From Pleurotus djamor (lineage: Eukaryota > Basidiomycota > Agaricomycetes > Agaricales > Pleurotaceae): a DNA stretch of 64,000 nucleotides. Location: positions 1-64,000 of the forward strand of contig JAPEVF010000179.1 of NCBI GenBank assembly GCA_029747585.1, given 5' to 3'. Positions 46,742 to 58,573 of this stretch are shown here, piece after piece. The stretch's first letter is position 1. Each line of letters opens with the position of its first letter. The position numbers and the translations under genes were made by a program. Under the pieces are notes generated by a model. That model ran no database searches. It worked only from the letters and a program-made list of their open reading frames with translations, and was not told the origin of the DNA.

Positions 46742-47921
46742 ATGTCGGCGACCNAAAAGGACATGTACAATGATACGACCCCGCATCGGCCAACAAGTAC
46801 CATTGCACCATCATCTGGGCACATGCGGGGAGAATCACCAGAATGGTCGCAACCGTCACCACCACCATACTCGCGACCTCCAGGTGACGCCCTCCTCTCG
46901 TCCCTCACACCGGCTCCTCCGACTACCCTCTTTGCACCGTCACCCACGGTGCTAGTTCCCCCGCCTGCAGACAGAAAGTCCGACCTCTTGATTGACTTAT
47001 TCGCAGGAGATCTTTTGCCGTCGTTATCTGAGCATGCTACAAGTGCCTACACATCTCGCATGATGGGCATTCCAGAACCTCAATATGCATACAACCTTCC
47101 CGAAGGGCCAGAAACGCTTGAAACTTGGATCGAGAGAACACCTACACGCGCTCGGATGACGCCACGGCTTAGAATTCTAAGAGCAATGGCATACTACATG
47201 AAAAATAAAGCCGGCCAAATCTCCGAGTCGCAGGAGTCGGTAGTGTCATCTGACTCTCATTCCGAGAGCGATTCGGGTCACACCCTGCCATCGCAGCCTT
47301 CAACATCACCCAGCTCGCGAGCTCCAGATGGCGACAAGGCTCAAAGTCAATTCTCGCAGGGTTCAGCAGCATCATCATATTCTCATTCTGAGAGCATTTA
47401 TGTGGGCACATCGTCGCATTCAGCGCCGCGATCATGGACCCTATTCGATTCCGCGCATGATATTACAATATCGTCTTCCCAAATTAACCAAGCCGGCGGA
47501 AACCAGCAAAGTGTGTCCCATACCCTCTGTTCACTTAGGTGCTCACTCGAATCTGTTCCAGTCACCAACAACTACTATGTGGACCCGAAGTCTCTTGTCA
47601 GGACCAGGTATCTTCCCTTTCCCGTCCCCACACCATTACATACCCCCACATCCTGGTGGCCAAATCTACCCTTCGATGCATCCCTACCATCCGCTGGGTT
47701 AGCTTCCTGGTGGGCGCGTGTCTCCCCTGATACAGCTTCATCCGTCGTCACCGCGCTGCCTGACATTATCCCCGACAAACCCCAGACATTGGTGATGGNT
47801 TTTTTTTGGAGACGTCGCGAAAGGGTGCCTTCCATTCCTCTCAAAAGTCGCCTTCATCGCCGCCACAATCTACATCGTTCCACTCGAAACACGACCGCCA
47901 ATTCGTGGTTTCTTACTGTAG
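46742..47921 (+). CDS. INQAG-motif protein, ~375 aa, uncharacterised
   Basis: Exon 1 (46742-47510) encodes a Pro/Ser-rich N-terminus (PSPPPYSRPPGD), a short folded stretch (SDLLIDLFAGDLLPSLSEHA) and a Ser-rich region. It ends in SAHDITISSSQINQAGGNQQ. A 51-bp intron (47511-47561) leads to ITNNYYVDPK. The INQAGxxQ..NNYY motif recurs in the gene at 62805 and resembles the 'G-N/D-Q-x(n)-Y' segments of many agaricomycete proteins of unknown function. After the N at 47799 one T must be removed from a run of eight to give the likely C-terminus (GDVAKGCLPFLSKVAFIAAT), a probable membrane helix, with the stop at 47919-47921. Another N at 46754 lies near the start, so the first codon is uncertain. Confidence 0.55.
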
Positions 47922-50900
47922 CACTTGGGCTAAGCATTCACACCGTCCATCCGCCAAACGTAGCCCAACGTAGAAAATGCGACCGTCTTTGTTTCCGTGT
48001 TCTTCGTCTCCCTGAGTCTTCACTATGTTCTTTCCATTGACCCTCTCCTACCTACTGAATACTTATCTCGATGCTCGTTACGACTGGTATTTGTTCCGCC
48101 TGCTTACTGTCGCCTCGTTGTGATTGTACCTTCTCCGCTATGGTCGCTGTCGTTATATTCTTATCTATTACTTCGTCTGTTTTGAAGCCCAAGTTTGCAT
48201 ACATCTACTCGTATCTACTCTGTATGCCGATGCCCATCCGTCCATCCGTCTTACCCAACCTCATCTCCATACTTCTAAACAACAGCTCCAAGCTTCCAAT
48301 GTCGTCTTCGATAATTTTTTTTTCCTGTCGTTCATCCTCTATATATTTCCGTTCGCGTCGTATCACGAGGGACGGATTCACCGCTCTACTGACTCGAGAC
48401 GGGGCGAAGACATTGACGGGAATATGTCTTATATGCTTCGCCAGCTTCAATGGAAATCGTAGGGAAACATGACTCACTCCAAGCTTCCACTCCTCAAGTT
48501 ACATGCAGACTCCAGAGTATCTGGCCGAGTGGAAGGCGTGTTCAACCTTCAAGGATGATCTCGCCAATCGCAGGGCAAGTTCTAACGAGCTTCTGCTTGA
48601 CGGCGAATTTGAAAATCTTGATTTACAGGCAGTGAAGACGAGTGGGATGAGTAAGGAGGCTTGTGTTTGTCGCCTCGACCCCAGTCCATTGGATCGTTTC
48701 GAATTTTAAGCTCCGTTCAAGTCCAGCGTTCATGGTGCATCGTCTCAACACGGTATGGTGTCAAGAAGGCACTGAAGCTATAGTCAAGAGTATGATACTC
48801 TTGATAACAGCCAGTGACGGTGGGCACGACGTCGGTATGTGATACCATGGGTTCACCGATGGTCCGTTTATCTAGCCTTGGTAGTCGTTACACCAAGTAA
48901 CCNAAAAAGACGATGCGCGACTGGTCTACAGATACCATCTTGAGAGAGAGATCAGAGGTCTGAGTGTGGGAGTATAAAGCGAAAAGCTGAATCGAATGGC
49001 TTGCGAACTAGAAATCGAACGTGCCGTTCGTCCAAGGTGGAGAGAATCTTAGGGTGAAAAGAGGGGAAGCATATAGGAGTCTAGCGCCTAAGGTTTGTTG
49101 GGTGTTCCACGGAGCGCCCAAGCATCGTCCCCCAACCTGGACTCAACTGCACCTTTCCTCTACCTTCTTCCAGCTTTATTCGGTCTCCTGTCACTGCATC
49201 TCTTAAATAATGGAAACTACCGCTACGATACATAAGCCACCCCTTCCTGGTTCCTTTGAATCGGATCTATGAACGTCGTAGTCACAGTCTCTCAACATCC
49301 CAACCTCCCAATCCTGCACCTGGCGTTGCCTTTGGACATAGGCTGGACGTTCTCTATATCGAATGGGTACTCGATACGAGAGAAAAACAGCACATTAGTG
49401 TCAGTGGTACTCCTTTTTTTCACCATAAAGATACTGATCGTGTTTGGGTTCCTCAGCCCTCCCGAATCGTTCCGATCCTACGAGGATCGCTTCGGGTGAA
49501 GGAGCCAGCGGGAGCGAGGAGGAGTAAGGACGGTATATGCTCATAGAGTAGGGCTCTTCTACTCTCAGGTGCACGGTTTCCCCTTCTCCATGGCTGATTT
49601 GTACTCATGGAACCATGATCCGTAGGATCCTCTGGAGGAACACAGATCGTCACGTTCCCTTCTATTGGCAGCTCTTGCTGGTTCAAGACGTAGCTGGTCG
49701 ATGACCTTTCCTCCCATAATTGAGGACTAGAAGGCTTCGCATTCGCCACACTGTTGTATCTGCTATTACCAGTGACCTTGTCGTTTTCGGGATCAATTCA
49801 CGGCGTTGACAAGCGACATCGTCACCAGAAGCGGGTGCTATCACCCTTCCTTATCTCCAAACGCGACATCCTTTCCACTGAATAGTCGTATGCGGAGGGG
49901 AATATGGTCCTGTCGGGCGCGCTTAGAGGCGGTCCTCTCCCTCCTCAGCGATGTCTACTTCACGCACACGGTACAAATATGGCAGCACGAGGGAACCTCT
50001 CGTCTGTATCGCTCACACAAATACCATTCTTCCTTCTGCCCCAACCAAGTATCATCGAGCGCCAGGCATGATCCACTATGCTACCACACACATTGTCCCA
50101 GCGCAACTTCTGGTGCTCATCACGCCAGGGGAGAGAATATGCGTGGATAACGGAATGCTGGGTCGGTAGGAGGATGGGATGTACGCGGAGAAGTAGGAGC
50201 TAGGACCCTCAAGGTCTACGACGATCTATGATAGGTGAGTTTTCATCCGTTCTTTTTGTCATCTCCGAGTATTGACCTCCGCTTTCCCAATATACAGGTG
50301 ACCTCGGGTGACAAGTGACATTCGAACCTGAGCTAGCAGCAGCCGAGCCTGTCGTCGTTAACGCTGCGAATGCTCCACGAAAATGTACACACACCTACAA
50401 CCATTTGCGGTGCAAGTCAATGCCAGACCCGTCCAACGGCCTCCATCAAGAAAGGATACCCCACCCACGGCCCTTTCAATCAAGCTGCGACCACCAGTAC
50501 CTCATCATTCCACCTTGCGTCCATTGAGCGCGTACCAGGACGGGATTCCATCCCTAGCTTTCGGTTGATCTGCGATAGCGACCTCTCAAGCAACTGCGCC
50601 CGACATCCATCATTTTTCCTCTTCGTCTCGATGTTTTCATGCCCATCCACCGTCACCAGCCCCCATGTGTATGTTCCACTCGAACGATTCCACTATCTCC
50701 TCCAGCATCTAGTGTCACTCGAGCTCGAGGAGCGGTGGCTCATTACCAGCAACGTCAACACGCTAGTACCATGTCAGAGTACTTGGTGGTAGTGGATATC
50801 TCGACGTGGATGCCGGTGCGGACGCTGGAGTCGACGGCGACAGTGCTGCGTCAAAAGGCCCCTCTGAACTTGTGGATCAGGGAGTCGGGTTGGTGGTCAA

Positions 50901-51573
50901 GGCGAAGGTGGTGGCTTGGACGACGAAGATGGTGCGTGGGGGTTAGATGCAGACCATGCAGTGATTACACTCGTGTATTTGCTCTTCGAGGTCATGCTAC
51001 TCGATGGACACTTGCTTATATTCAACCCTTTGTGTCTTGTTTCGCAGTCGTCTCCTCCATGGACTTTTTCCTTTTTCCTTTTCGTGACCCTTCCGTTGTT
51101 TTCTCATTCACGCTCCGTCCTCTTGTCATGTACCTACGCATCTCTTAGAATTCATCCCGCCGTCATACTCATCTACCTATCAACCTCGATCTCCCCATCC
51201 TGTGCGACCTGCTTATTGATTAGTATTACGCATCTCGCACCCACCCTTTTGTGGTATGGGAGTAAGCGAGGGGTATCACTCGGATGGAGATTCTCCCGTT
51301 TATTTACCATGGCGGTACTTGTACTGAATACATGAATCATGGCCTTGCATTCCTAGCGCAAAATGTGTACTTAGTCCACGAACCAAGTTTCGGTTGAGTA
51401 TAGAGTAATAGTATGCGTGATTTGCAAGATTGACAGTGCAAGTAGGAACAAAATCGCCTCTATCATATAGCATACCGGATTTGACTCAGGCTGTAGTAGT
51501 TTTCGAGCCGCTGTAAGTTGTCTTCATTCAAAATTTCAAACTCTTGTCGGCGTCCCTAACACTGCAGTCAAGA
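47922..51573. other. Stretch without a supportable gene
   Basis: Short overlapping frames are present on the plus strand, for example 48071-48472, 50370-50792 and 50639-51148. None shows a domain, repeat or convincing exon chain. Pyrimidine-rich tracts dominate 48.0-48.4 and 51.0-51.2 kb. An N precedes five A at 48903. Confidence 0.4.
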
Positions 51574-52500
51574 CTATGACACCAAAGTCGCTTCGCTATC
51601 ACTTTGACTCCCAGATATCTCGGTATAGGCCGTGATATACGAACGCGAGGATGTGGAGTCCAACTCCCCCACCCCGTCGTATAAATTGGTTGGTGTACGG
51701 ATGGTGAATCGGGACCGGAGGAGTCGTCTGTTCGCTACCGTAGACTTGACATTCTTTGTAGACTTGGGACGCCCAATCTTGCTTCGAGGAAAACATGGAG
51801 ATGTTACTGTGATGCCTGTGTCCAAGCAGGTTTGATGCCACCCAGGACAGCCCAACCAATACGGAGACATTGGAGGCGGAGCCTCAAGACGGCGGTCTGG
51901 ACGTCCATGGGGCGAATAGTCGTATGTGATGTCCTCGTGGATCCGGGGTCGCATCTCGACACAAGACATTGGAGGTGGAGCCTCAAGACGGCGGTCTGGA
52001 CGTCCATGGGGCGAATAGTCGTATGTGATGCGATCCTCACGAACCCAAGGTCGCTGGGCGAGATGTTTCAAGAACATCTTGACACTATGTTTGCAATCGA
52101 CGGTCTCCGTAGTGTCGGAAAGTCCACCAGTGACCGGGTGCATCATAGGCTGCATCGAGGGCAAGTCAAGGAAGTCTTCATCGTCATCTTCGAGATCGAC
52201 CGTTTTACTATGTCGACCTGTCTCTCTGCCCCTCCACCCGATATGTTGAGCAAAGACATGGCTCGGAATATCAAGAGTTCCTGGGCCTGAGCGGGTACCG
52301 TCAATTGCGCGCATGGTGCTTTGATTTCTGCTTTCTGGAACCTCTATCAATGGAGAAACCCGTCCTCGGATTGAGATGATTCTGGAGGTCGTAGAGTACT
52401 GGGAGCGGTTAAGAGGAGAGTAAGAATTCGGTGCCGTATGGTGGTCGTAGACTCGTACGAGCGCAAGTGGCACGACTCGCAGAAATATTCTACGGTACAT
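51574..52500 (-). CDS. Uncharacterised 308-aa protein with a duplicated 33-residue unit
   Basis: A single open frame runs from the ATG at 52500 to the stop at 51574. It contains an acidic stretch (DLEDDDEDFLDLPS), then two near-identical units, each with ITYDYSPHGRPDRRLEAPPP, one after the other with a 33-residue period. A basic C-terminal part (RSKIGRPKSTKNVKS, NRRLLRSRFTIR) follows. No signal peptide, membrane helix or known domain is visible. The basic and acidic patches could suit a nuclear protein, but that is only inference. An unspliced model fits; introns cannot be excluded. Confidence 0.5.
   Translation of the reverse strand: MYRRIFLRVVPLALVRVYDHHTAPNSYSPLNRSQYSTTSRIISIRGRVSPLIEVPESRNQSTMRAIDGTRSGPGTLDIPSHVFAQHIGWRGRETGRHSKTVDLEDDDEDFLDLPSMQPMMHPVTGGLSDTTETVDCKHSVKMFLKHLAQRPWVREDRITYDYSPHGRPDRRLEAPPPMSCVEMRPRIHEDITYDYSPHGRPDRRLEAPPPMSPYWLGCPGWHQTCLDTGITVTSPCFPRSKIGRPKSTKNVKSTVANRRLLRSRFTIRTPTNLYDGVGELDSTSSRSYITAYTEISGSQSDSEATLVS
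51866..52063. repeat. 99-bp tandem duplication inside a coding frame
   Basis: The segment beginning ACATTGGAGG at about 51866 recurs at about 51965 (period 99 bp). The first ~65 bp of each unit are almost identical (one G/T difference) and the remainder has diverged, which suggests either age or selection on only part of the unit. The period is a multiple of three and keeps the frame. Confidence 0.85.
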
Positions 52501-55010
52501 GCGTGAAACGCGTGCTGTGCTATGCTGAATGATGTCGAGTCCACGAGTTATTCATCCGCTAGCCCAACCTACCCTATCCACTCCCATCCACACACATGTC
52601 CCTTGATACCTTGAGGCCTTCGCCCCCCTTCCACCCACTCATTGGGCCCAAACGACATCTACGAACATCCAACATACCGGCTACCGGCTCCAGATATCCA
52701 CTCTACTAAACATACCAAGTAAGCCGCAATCTTTATCTTCATCCTTCTAAGTCATCAAAACCGCAATAAAACCTAACCTCTACTCTATCCGATTGTCCGA
52801 GTGTTCTACCCAGCATGTCTCAACCTCGACCTGCGATCTCGAAATTCGAATACCTCCTCACCGAATCCTCTATCTGTTCGTATATCCCTTCTAGGGAACT
52901 TCTTCATATCTTCATATCGTCTTTGTATCGTACTAACGATGCTTTACCCCCAGCGAAACCGAAACCAACGCCGAAAGCCGAGTTGTCTAGGTATGCGCGC
53001 CGGTGTACGAATCTACAACGAGGAGGGAAGACTCTTTCATGGTCATTCAATTCGACGTCTGCGGCGTTGAGGAGGTCGGCTGTACGTGTCTAGCACATGT
53101 GGTAAGTCGATTAAAACCTCACGGAAGTGAAAGAACGTAGTCCATACTCAGAATGTTCCATTGATAACGATAACTTAGCCAGGTCAATGCAAACTTCGCT
53201 CCTCAATCAACTTCGCAAAAACGGTATGGTCCGTCTATCCGTCTATGCGTTCTATAACTGTGTTCGTCGCGTGCTTATACCCCTTTAGCGCGCACGGGAT
53301 CGATACCAAAGTCAACCCTTCGAGGTATGTATGCTGAGGTACGAGGAGTAGGTGGCCGGGATGGAGACTGCCCGTTTGGATGGATACGGCATCAGCGAGT
53401 CGGCTGTAGGTGTCCAAAGCGTACAGTCAGTCATTTATAATGCACACGAAGTAAACGGGACTGATAGAAACCTGAATTTGATTTTCCCTACAGCCGTCTT
53501 AACCTTCCAGCTCGATTATCTCCTCAAGAGAACCCCTTGGTTCGTGGATTCCTTCTTGTATCGTGTTCGTAGGGTGCTAATTATGCTTGCGCCGAAATTA
53601 CCTCGCCACCGAAGTCGAATTTCCAAGTTGTATATGGGAGGGTACGATGAGGAGGGTGGGCGCGGCAGGCATTGCTTGAATCGATGCACAAGGCTTCGAG
53701 GGGTTGGCTGAGGATGTCCAAGACTGATAGTAAGTCATTATTAACATTTTTGGAAGCAAAGGAACTCGATGAAAATGCACCAACTTTGATTTTCTCCAGA
53801 GGCGGGTAAACCTTCGGGCTTGAATACCTCCCAAACGAGTTGAAGGTTCGTTTAATGCTTCAGGAATCGTATTCGCGACATGCTAACGCTTCTGTAGCAA
53901 GTATAAGATCACCACCGGAGGCGAAATTACGAGTTGGGTCGTTGAGGGTACCAGGAGGCGGAGGTCGGACCAGAGAGTACCAAAACCACCTGTGTCGTGT
54001 GCCACAGATTGGCTATGCGTGCCTACCACGCCCAGTGAGCCGTTCCCATTCATTGTAGACCAAGAATCCTGACAGAGAATTCATTTTCTCCACAGCCGGC
54101 ACCGCCAACACCTTCCAATATCTCATCAACGACGCATTGGTTCGTCTTTGCGTGCTAGTATGTTCCAAGGGGATTGAGTAACGTCCTGTAGCGCGCAGTT
54201 TCGACGCTTGGGTCGTGGATTTTGGAGGTTGGTGTTCCGGTAGCGAGAGGACGGGTAGGTTGGAACGGGGTCTGGGGAGGGAGGACCGGCGACGCATGCA
54301 GAGAAGCTATAGCAAGGGCATTATGATTTTTTGAGGGCGAGGAAAATGGGAGACAACGCACTGCTCCCTTGTTGCAGCGGAGCCAACCGGTAGTTTGAGG
54401 GAGTTGGATGTGCGAGAGAGGGAGGCCCTCCTCTGTGCTGCGAGAACGCGAACATCAAGGAGACACGTACGTTGTTCAGCAGAGTGCGAATATATCGGCT
54501 TGAATCTAAATTTACCAGTCGAAAAATACCGTCCCGATAATACCAGCATCCCATCTGCCGTTCCTCCTCCGAGCTTGTAATCATGCCGAGTTGATTCAGG
54601 ACGACTAGCACCGGAATTGAGCACTTCGGTATTTGAAGTGTCACGCAAGAGTCAGGCCAGGAGAACTGTTGTAGAGAGGTGAGCGTACCATGCCCAACCC
54701 ATACGGCAGCATAATTCGCTCAACGACAAGGCTGGGGAAGTTAAGAGGCAGAACATGGCCTTCATGAAGGGAATTTATGACTCTGAGGCATTCCAAGAGC
54801 ATAGATACTCATATGACCGAAGTTTTGCAAAGGCTATCCGACGATGCAAGAGTGTTCCGAACGCGTCGTCGTCGTAAGAGAAGAAAGAAGTTATTAAGCG
54901 CTCGAAAACATCCACTCCTCGTATTCAGGGGGTTCTCCTCCCTCCCCTACTCTGTAGTGTGAACGCACTCGAATTCTTATACCTTCCACCTCCCCCAACT
55001 CATCGCGCAG
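52501..55010. repeat. Tandem ~300-bp degenerate repeats, best-phased cluster
   Basis: The phrase 'GA..TTGATTTTCYCCAGNNGCC' recurs near 53160, 53458, 53761 and 54059, spaced 298, 303 and 298 bp. Each is followed by a CAACCTTCCA..ATCTCATCAACG-type element (for example 53505 and 54108). The GGAGGTTGGTGTTCCGG box lies at about 54228. From 52.5 to 52.8 and from 54.7 to 55.0 kb I see nothing. No gene is supported. Confidence 0.65.
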
Positions 55011-55236
55011 GGAATCTTTTAGCTCCAAGCCTCACCGCTTCTTTTTCTCGAAATTTAGATACAGCGGAGTCAACGACACAAACCTGAGGGACAGCTGGGG
55101 TGTCCACGCACACAAGCTTTAAGATTCAAGGCGAAAAGTCAGACAATGCATCATGGTGCTTCGGTCATTTCTCTATGTAAGCATTCTTTAACATGAAACG
55201 AATGATAGAGGAGACCAATAAGCCGCAGAAGCTCGC

Positions 55237-55509
55237 TCAACCATCATAACAGCAGGTGTAACACGGACCCAACTGAGTGCGAGACCACTGCGGAGGGCAA
55301 GTAAGGGTCTTTGGCGCACAAAGTCTCCAGCAGGGCCCGTTCGAAGCCTCCACCATCATCGTGGACTCATAGTTGCCCATTTGGAAATTGTGGTGATCAT
55401 AAGCTGCCTTTTCGGTGTCCTTGAAGCACGATGGTGCGCCTTGAACGATGTTCACCGCTTGGAAAGCAAATACGGCGGCGATCGTGGCGGTAAGCTTGGA
55501 GAAATACAT
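55237..55509 (-). CDS. Small secreted cysteine-rich protein, copy 1 (90 aa)
   Basis: The start is set at 55509 (MYFSKLTATIAAVFAF), because the tandem copy begins identically and a splice acceptor (CTATAG) lies just 2 bases upstream. The hydrophobic N-terminus ending VQGAPS is a signal peptide, probably cleaved after A near VQGA. The mature part has seven cysteines in the same spacing as copy 2, ending GPCYTCC. There is no intron in the coding part. A 157-bp intron (55668-55512) lies in the 5' UTR. Such short, secreted, Cys-rich proteins are often called effector-like, but no function can be assigned from sequence. An alternative upstream start would need the intron to be retained. Confidence 0.75.
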   Translation of the reverse strand: MYFSKLTATIAAVFAFQAVNIVQGAPSCFKDTEKAAYDHHNFQMGNYESTMMVEASNGPCWRLCAPKTLTCPPQWSRTQLGPCYTCCYDG

Positions 55510-55727
55510 TCCTATAGAACGAAATAGGTCAGCTCTTCTCTGTATGAGTTGTCGAGACTCGGAGGTCACTGTACTCTAGAATGATTTGGTTCAAAGTAAT
55601 TGAGAGTTTCTAAAAGCCAACGGTGTCGTCAGTATCACTCGCAGGAAAGCAACTGGGAGTTGACCTACCTCGGAGTATGTAGCTTCTTGGGGGTTGAAGT
55701 ACTATCCTTTCGACGACCTCCATCGGG

Positions 55728-55740
55728 GGTTTATATACAT
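55728..55740 (-). promoter_or_regulatory. TATA box of secreted-protein copy 1
   Basis: TATATAAA on the minus strand lies about 225 bp before the start codon, with the 5'-UTR intron between. Copy 2 has TATAAAAG at the matching distance. Both are followed upstream by a related sequence (ACTATCCTTTCGACGA and GCTGTCCTTTCAGCGA on the plus strand). Confidence 0.6.
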
Positions 55741-56984
55741 TTTTCTTCATAAGAGGAAGGGTTACTGTATTTCGAGCTATCATCGTAAATTGCGATACGT
55801 AGCGCGTGGAGTAGGCGAAGCAGGCGTCCAAGCCTCTTAGTCCATCGGCCATATGGTGGCGCCGCATCTATAGAGTACTTGCTTTGTTCGGTTCCATTTG
55901 CATCGCGGGTAAGGATCCTACATGGCATATTTCTGATACTGAAATTTGACTAGTACCGAGTTTCGGAGAACGATTTCAATTCGACTCACAATACCAACCG
56001 ATCTTCCTCCCTACATCGAGGCCTGATGTGTATTTTGAAAGGCGAAAAAGAAAGTCTATCATCAGCTTGACCTGAGTTTCTGTAGATTCAAATATTTTTG
56101 ATACAGATAGATGTGATTGGGAACGTTCGCAAGAGTTAGGATTCTCTAAGATAGCAATTCGGCACACTTTGAGTCTTTCTTCTAGAACTTAGAAGATATA
56201 TACAGCCCTTCACGTACGGATCGAGTGGACTTCCGCAAATTAGAGTAGAGCGAGAAGACCCTGTGTAGCACTGGAAGTGCCCCTTGAGGAAATGGTTTGG
56301 CTCCCTACGATGTGCAGTTAGTGATGGTAAACCGATTAGGGACATAAAGAACACGGGTACACGCTGCCCTCGAATTAACTCCCTATTCGTTCTGATTTCC
56401 GTAGCTCTTGCGCCGTCTTATCGAGCGAATCAAAGCTTGGTTATGCTATTATAAGCGTTGTACAATTATCCCAGTGTCCAAGCACCAGGGGTGATAAGTC
56501 TTGTCAACGGAATTGCGGTTCCAATCCAAGCGAAGTCGCTGAATGGCTCCAATGTACCGTAGAGCATGCCATGGCCTCGTGATAGATGAGGATTAAGAGG
56601 CAGTCCGCGACGACGCGCGTAGCATGGGCAGTGTAGCCATAAGTTGGAACGCGAACAACGAGGTTGAGGCGGCAAGAAGCAGAAGAGAGTAAGGGGCCTT
56701 CCTTGTCCGACTTAGGAGGCTCCCATTTCGCGAATGCAACTCTGAGCTTTGCCGCTTCCATCATTTTGCTTGAAATTTGGACGAAAAGAAGTCACTGACA
56801 CAGAGCTGAGACCAAGCTCGCACGTCCACGCGCTCAATATTCAATGCTCGCGCTTCAAGCTTCAAGCTCCAGACGACAAGTCAAACAATGGACATTCTTC
56901 TACTCTACGTAAAGATTTGTTCACATAAGCCAAGTTTGCCTATCCATATCTGATCAATATGATCAATGATCCGTACAGACTCGC

Positions 56985-57257
56985 TCAATTATCCAGACAG
57001 CACGTCCAGCACCCTTTGCCCCACTCAGAGGGAGACCATCCCTTGGGGCAAGTAATTTCCTTCGATGCACAGATGTTGAGACAGGGCGGAGCCAAAGCCT
57101 CGAACATCTTTTTGGACTCGTATCGGCCAATTTGAATGTCGTGACGATAATCGTAGGCGTCCTGGAAGCATGACGACGACGGTGCGCCTTGAACGACGGT
57201 CACCGCTTGGAAAGCAAATGCAGCGGCGATAGTGGCGGTAAGCTTGGAGAAATACAT
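56985..57257 (-). CDS. Small secreted cysteine-rich protein, copy 2 (90 aa)
   Basis: It is the same length as copy 1, 90 aa. The signal peptide MYFSKLTATIAAAFAFQAV differs at few positions, again followed by VQGAPS. The mature region keeps seven cysteines (SSC, PPC, NIC, ITC, KGC, TCC) while most other mature residues differ. This fits relaxed or diversifying change on a disulphide scaffold; I did not compute rates. The start at 57257 directly follows an acceptor (TTACAG). The 5'-UTR intron is 57413-57260 (154 bp) with a GTAGGT donor identical to copy 1. Confidence 0.75.
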   Translation of the reverse strand: MYFSKLTATIAAAFAFQAVTVVQGAPSSSCFQDAYDYRHDIQIGRYESKKMFEALAPPCLNICASKEITCPKGWSPSEWGKGCWTCCLDN

Positions 57258-57469
57258 CCCTGTAAGACGAAAAAGGTCAGCACTAGTCTGACGGAGTCGG
57301 TTGGAGCGGGGTTACTGTATAGTGACTTGATTTGAAGTTGAAAGGTTCTAAAAACCAACGACGCGGTGAGTTATACGGTTCAATTAAAGGAATGCAAGTG
57401 AGAATCAACCTACCTCAGAGTAGCTTCTCGGTGACTGAGGTGCTGTCCTTTCAGCGAGAGAAACCTAGC

Positions 57470-57480
57470 GCTTTTATACG
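57470..57480 (-). promoter_or_regulatory. TATA box of secreted-protein copy 2
   Basis: GTATAAAAG on the minus strand lies about 220 bp upstream of the ATG, matching the position of the copy-1 box. Confidence 0.6.
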
Positions 57481-57990
57481 TCTTCAGGGCACATCACACC
57501 CGTAACCGCTCCAACACGCAATGGTGAACGCACATACAGCAAGGCGAGCACAGTCACAAGGAATATACAGCGCACTCGATTTCAACTTTCCGAGACCAAA
57601 GTTCAGCTAGGGCCGTTATTCGGAGAGCGTATTTGACTTTAGCTGACAGAGCTAACCAATCGTGATCCCTTCGGCGAGAGCGGATATGCAGTTTCGGATG
57701 CGAAGAGTATACCACTCACCTGGCTTCTGTACAAAAGGTTCAAGTAGTTTGCAAGTAGTCCCAGGATACTCAGTGTTAGGACTCCTCAATGAAGCAAGAC
57801 GACACCCCTTGAATTCCTCCTTCTGTAGGTCATGACTCTTGGTCCTTCGCATAGTGGGCTTTGTTACTCTATTCCCCTACGACGCGAGTTTAGCGGGTAG
57901 TGATTGTAAACCGAATAGGCAAGAGTATGGACGGGCGGTGTTCTCGAATTGACATCCCTTCTGCTCTGATTTCCGCTGCGCTAGAGGAGA

Positions 57991-58573
57991 GCTTGTGCGT
58001 ACTCATCGTAAAGTCCTATTGACCGCACTCGAGCTAAGGGGCGTGATGAACCTGTTGTGAGTATCTTAATTGATTGGAATGCAATGAAACTGAGAGACGA
58101 GCCGCCAATTTACTAGCCTTTAGTCCGATCCACTTGGACGTCTTGTCAAAGGAGCACATCTGCGAAAGCTTTGCAATGAGTAAGCCGGATAGAAAGGACG
58201 TGCCCTGAAGCAAGGACGGAGTAAAAATTTCAACCTCTCGCTGAGGCGTTGGGTACATTAACCACGGTCCACTATAGAAGGCCGAGGGGAATTGATCCTT
58301 GAAGCGAAAAGGTGGCTATCTAACGATCAAGCTCGAGTCTAATCCCTTCACCACATCTTATCCTCATTTCAGGGAACTGTAAGGATAATCACGGCGAAAG
58401 GGTGACCGTCTAGTCCTACCTTCTTGTCAGAATCATCTACGCCCTAGACCGTGTGTCTCCGACATCTGCGTGCTTGTTAGCCATGCAATCTCTTCACTGA
58501 AAGTAGGGAAGGAACCGTTGAACTTGGTAGACGACGCAGCAAAGGAGACAACCCAAGTCCATGATTCAGATAT
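57991..58573. other. Stretch without a supportable gene
   Basis: This is the interval between the duplicated secreted-protein locus and the F-box gene. A short frame at 58034-58258 has no recognisable feature. Confidence 0.35.

Larger units (their letters stand above)
55020..57990 (-). repeat. Tandem segmental duplication carrying two secreted-protein genes
   Basis: Unit 1 (about 55020-56420) and unit 2 (about 56755-57990) share the coding sequence, the 5'-UTR intron, the TATA region and a more distal block. The distal block includes TGGTAAACCGATTAGGGAC.. (56330) against TTGTAAACCGAATAGGCAAG (57906), and TCGAATTAACTCCCTATTCG (56373) against TCGAATTGACATCCCTTCTG (57944). Divergence is substantial outside the coding sequence. 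Confidence 0.7.
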
